Assembly: GCA_046328715.1 (NCBI GenBank)
Contig: JAXLWB010000007.1
Location: 1 to 64,000, forward strand
Reading direction: 5' to 3'
From: JAXLWB01 sp046328715
GTDB lineage: Bacteria; Chloroflexota; Anaerolineae; Caldilineales; Caldilineaceae
Length of the DNA stretch: 64,000 nt
The notes beneath the pieces are model-generated. The model had not been told where the DNA came from. It saw only the letters and a list, made by a program, of their open reading frames with translations, and ran no database searches. Below are positions 62,612 to 64,000 of this stretch, piece by piece (within the stretch, counting starts at the first letter, position 1; each line of letters begins with the position of its first letter). Both the position numbers and the translations under genes were made by a program.

Positions 62612-62688
62612 TTAAAAGTGGAAAAGTTGCAAAGTAGAAAAGTTGATAGAACTCTGCAACTTTTCCACTTTGCAACTCTGCAACTCTT
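62611..62688. repeat. Hairpin between binding protein and DppB-like gene, GTGGAAAAGTTGCAAAG-word class
   Basis: gttaaaagtggaaaagttgc (62611-62630) and aaagtagaaaagttga face ctctgcaacttttccactttgc and more (62651-62688). Begins at the last base of the binding-protein stop codon and ends 6 bases before the permease ATG. Confidence 0.75.
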
Positions 62689-62693
62689 AAACC

Positions 62694-63692
62694 ATGCTCA
62701 ACTATATTCTCCGCCGTCTCTTGGCTGGTGTCATTACCATCTGGGCTGCTTCGGTGATTTCGTTTATTGTCATTCAGTTGCCGCCCGGCGATTATGTCAC
62801 GACTTATGTTGCCGCGCTGCAAAGTACGGGAACAATGGTCAACGCCGATCAAGCTGAGGCAATCCGTGAACAATATGGCCTGAATCAACCGATGTATGTG
62901 CAATACTTTAAGTGGATGCGGTTGATGCTGCAAGGCAACTTTGGCATGGCGATGGAGTATAATCAGCCGGTGAGTGTGGTAATCGGCGACCGCATGACGT
63001 TGACGATCATTGTCTCGCTGGGTGCAGTTTTGCTGATTTGGGCCTTGGCGCTGCCGATTGGCATTTACTCGGCGGTGCGCCAATATTCGATTGGTGATTA
63101 CTTCTTCACCTTTCTCAGTTTTATCGGGATTGCCATTCCCAACTTTATGTTGGCGCTGATTTTGATGTATGTTGGCTTCAAATACTTCAGCATTCAAAAC
63201 ATTGGTGGTCTCTTTTCCTCGGAAATGGCCCTGGAACCGTGGGGATGGGCCAAAGTTTGGGATTTGATCAAACACCTGCCGCTACCTGCGATCATTATTG
63301 GGCTGGCAGGTATGGCCGAAGTGATGCGTATTATGCGTGCCAATCTCTTGGACGAATTGCGTAAGCCCTATGTGGTGACAGCGCGGGCAAAGGGATTGGC
63401 CGAGACGCGCGTGATCATGAAATATCCGGTACGGGCTGCACTCAACCCTTTTGTCAGCACCATTGGCTATATTTTCCCCTTTTTGGTTTCGGGCAGCATT
63501 ATCGTATCGCTTGTGCTTAGTTTGCCGACGGTAGGGCCGTTGCTTTACAAAGCACTGTTGGCCCAGGATCTTTTTCTGGCAGGCACCATTTTATTACTCC
63601 TAGCCATTTTGACCGTGGTCGGCACCTTTGTTTCCGATCTGCTGCTGATGTGGATCGATCCACGGATTCGTTTTGGCATGGAGAACCAATAA
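62694..63692 (+). CDS. ABC transporter permease, DppB/OppB type, second system
   Basis: 332 residues with six predicted membrane helices. N-terminal MLNYILRRLLAGVITIWAAS and LPPGDYV correspond to the DppB start and LPGD motif. The EAA loop is around PYVVTARAKGLAETRVIMKY near residue 232. It ends LLLMWIDPRIRFG, the usual C-terminus. Pairs with the DppC gene that starts 26 bases downstream. No Shine-Dalgarno precedes the ATG because a hairpin arm fills that space, which may lower its expression relative to the binding protein. Confidence 0.9.
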   Translation: MLNYILRRLLAGVITIWAASVISFIVIQLPPGDYVTTYVAALQSTGTMVNADQAEAIREQYGLNQPMYVQYFKWMRLMLQGNFGMAMEYNQPVSVVIGDRMTLTIIVSLGAVLLIWALALPIGIYSAVRQYSIGDYFFTFLSFIGIAIPNFMLALILMYVGFKYFSIQNIGGLFSSEMALEPWGWAKVWDLIKHLPLPAIIIGLAGMAEVMRIMRANLLDELRKPYVVTARAKGLAETRVIMKYPVRAALNPFVSTIGYIFPFLVSGSIIVSLVLSLPTVGPLLYKALLAQDLFLAGTILLLLAILTVVGTFVSDLLLMWIDPRIRFGMENQ

Positions 63693-63718
63693 GGGAGCAC
63701 CAGTAAGGAAGCAAGCAC

Positions 63719-64000
63719 ATGACCCAGGCTGCACCGGCTCTTCAGAACATTCCACAAAGAAAGCAAGAGGATGCTGCCGATCGCATCTCGGTTGCCACCC
63801 AATGGCAACTAATGTGGTGGCGATTTCGCAAACACCGCTTGGCGATGCTCTCGGCGATCATTATTTTACTCTTTTACATCGTGGTCATCTTTGCCGATTT
63901 CTTCGCTTATACCGACCCTACCAAAGACAACGCCAATCTCTTGCTTCTGACTCCGCAGCCCATCCACTGGTACGACGGTGATACGTTTAGCCCTCACGTC
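63719..64000 (+). CDS. ABC transporter permease, DppC/OppC type (3' end outside window)
   Basis: 94 residues are visible before the edge. ATG at 63719 has AAGGAA upstream. The N-terminal cytosolic segment WQLMWWRFRKHRLAMLSAII and the first membrane helix, then YTDPTKDN, are typical of DppC (OppC_N domain). It is the second permease of the family-5 system that starts with the binding protein at 60458. ATPase genes probably follow outside the window. Confidence 0.85.
   Translation, partial: MTQAAPALQNIPQRKQEDAADRISVATQWQLMWWRFRKHRLAMLSAIIILLFYIVVIFADFFAYTDPTKDNANLLLLTPQPIHWYDGDTFSPHV

Overview
The window is a 64 kb piece of a bacterial chromosome that best fits a filamentous Chloroflexota of the Caldilinea/Anaerolineae type. 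This is inferred from the gene mix: giant BTAD/NB-ARC/TPR regulators, an ArsA-type ATPase with a C-terminal HSP20-like domain, DUF362 and DUF2277 proteins, CUT1 sugar and family-5 peptide ABC transporters, GH29 and GH109-type enzymes, and DUF433/DUF5615 toxin-antitoxin pairs. I saw no rRNA, tRNA, CRISPR array or reverse transcriptase.

Layout. 0-7.6 kb: two very large BTAD-type transcriptional regulators (the first runs off the left edge) around a DUF1992 gene. 7.8-14.5 kb: an accessory island next to rsmA. It holds a Septu-like ATPase + HNH pair (PtuA/PtuB-like), a CI-like repressor with a strong divergent promoter, a broken LAGLIDADG homing endonuclease, a decayed 3' fragment of lepA, and a translationally coupled cassette of two unknown genes whose third, HEPN-like gene is cut off at the lepA fragment. 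14.6-24.8 kb: UDP-glucuronate decarboxylase, an Lgt-like membrane protein, a MetE-like methyltransferase, then a sugar or sugar-acid metabolism group (two SDR epimerases, isochorismatase-like hydrolase, GH109-like oxidoreductase, enolase-superfamily enzyme) and an acyl-CoA ligase. 24.8-34.8 kb: housekeeping genes (a short Rho, cysK-cysE, M20 dipeptidase, proA, ECF sigma factor with a membrane partner, ArsA/Get3 ATPase, Bcp peroxiredoxin). 35-48.5 kb: secreted subtilase, lipase-like hydrolase, DUF362, GNAT, a DUF433/DUF5615 pair, sulfotransferase, thioesterase, esterase, M24 peptidase and a lipoprotein class A PBP with two LysM domains. 48.5-54.8 kb: a fucoside operon (binding protein, two permeases, alpha-L-fucosidase) interrupted by a second DUF433/DUF5615 pair whose toxin gene is itself split by an 862-bp IS5-type element. 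55-64 kb: two family-5 (peptide/oligosaccharide) ABC loci, a double cyclophilin and DUF2277.

The most unusual trait is a set of about twenty hairpins in the gaps between genes. Each arm is made of a short word repeated two or more times, and the opposite arm carries the complementary words. Sequences differ from site to site, but the same words recur at distant sites. Two sit inside coding sequence (rsmA and the second BTAD regulator), and one lies at each of the three binding-protein/permease junctions in the window. Separate palindrome families, a MITE-like element and tandem hairpins are also present.

All function calls come from reading motifs by eye. No database search was possible.
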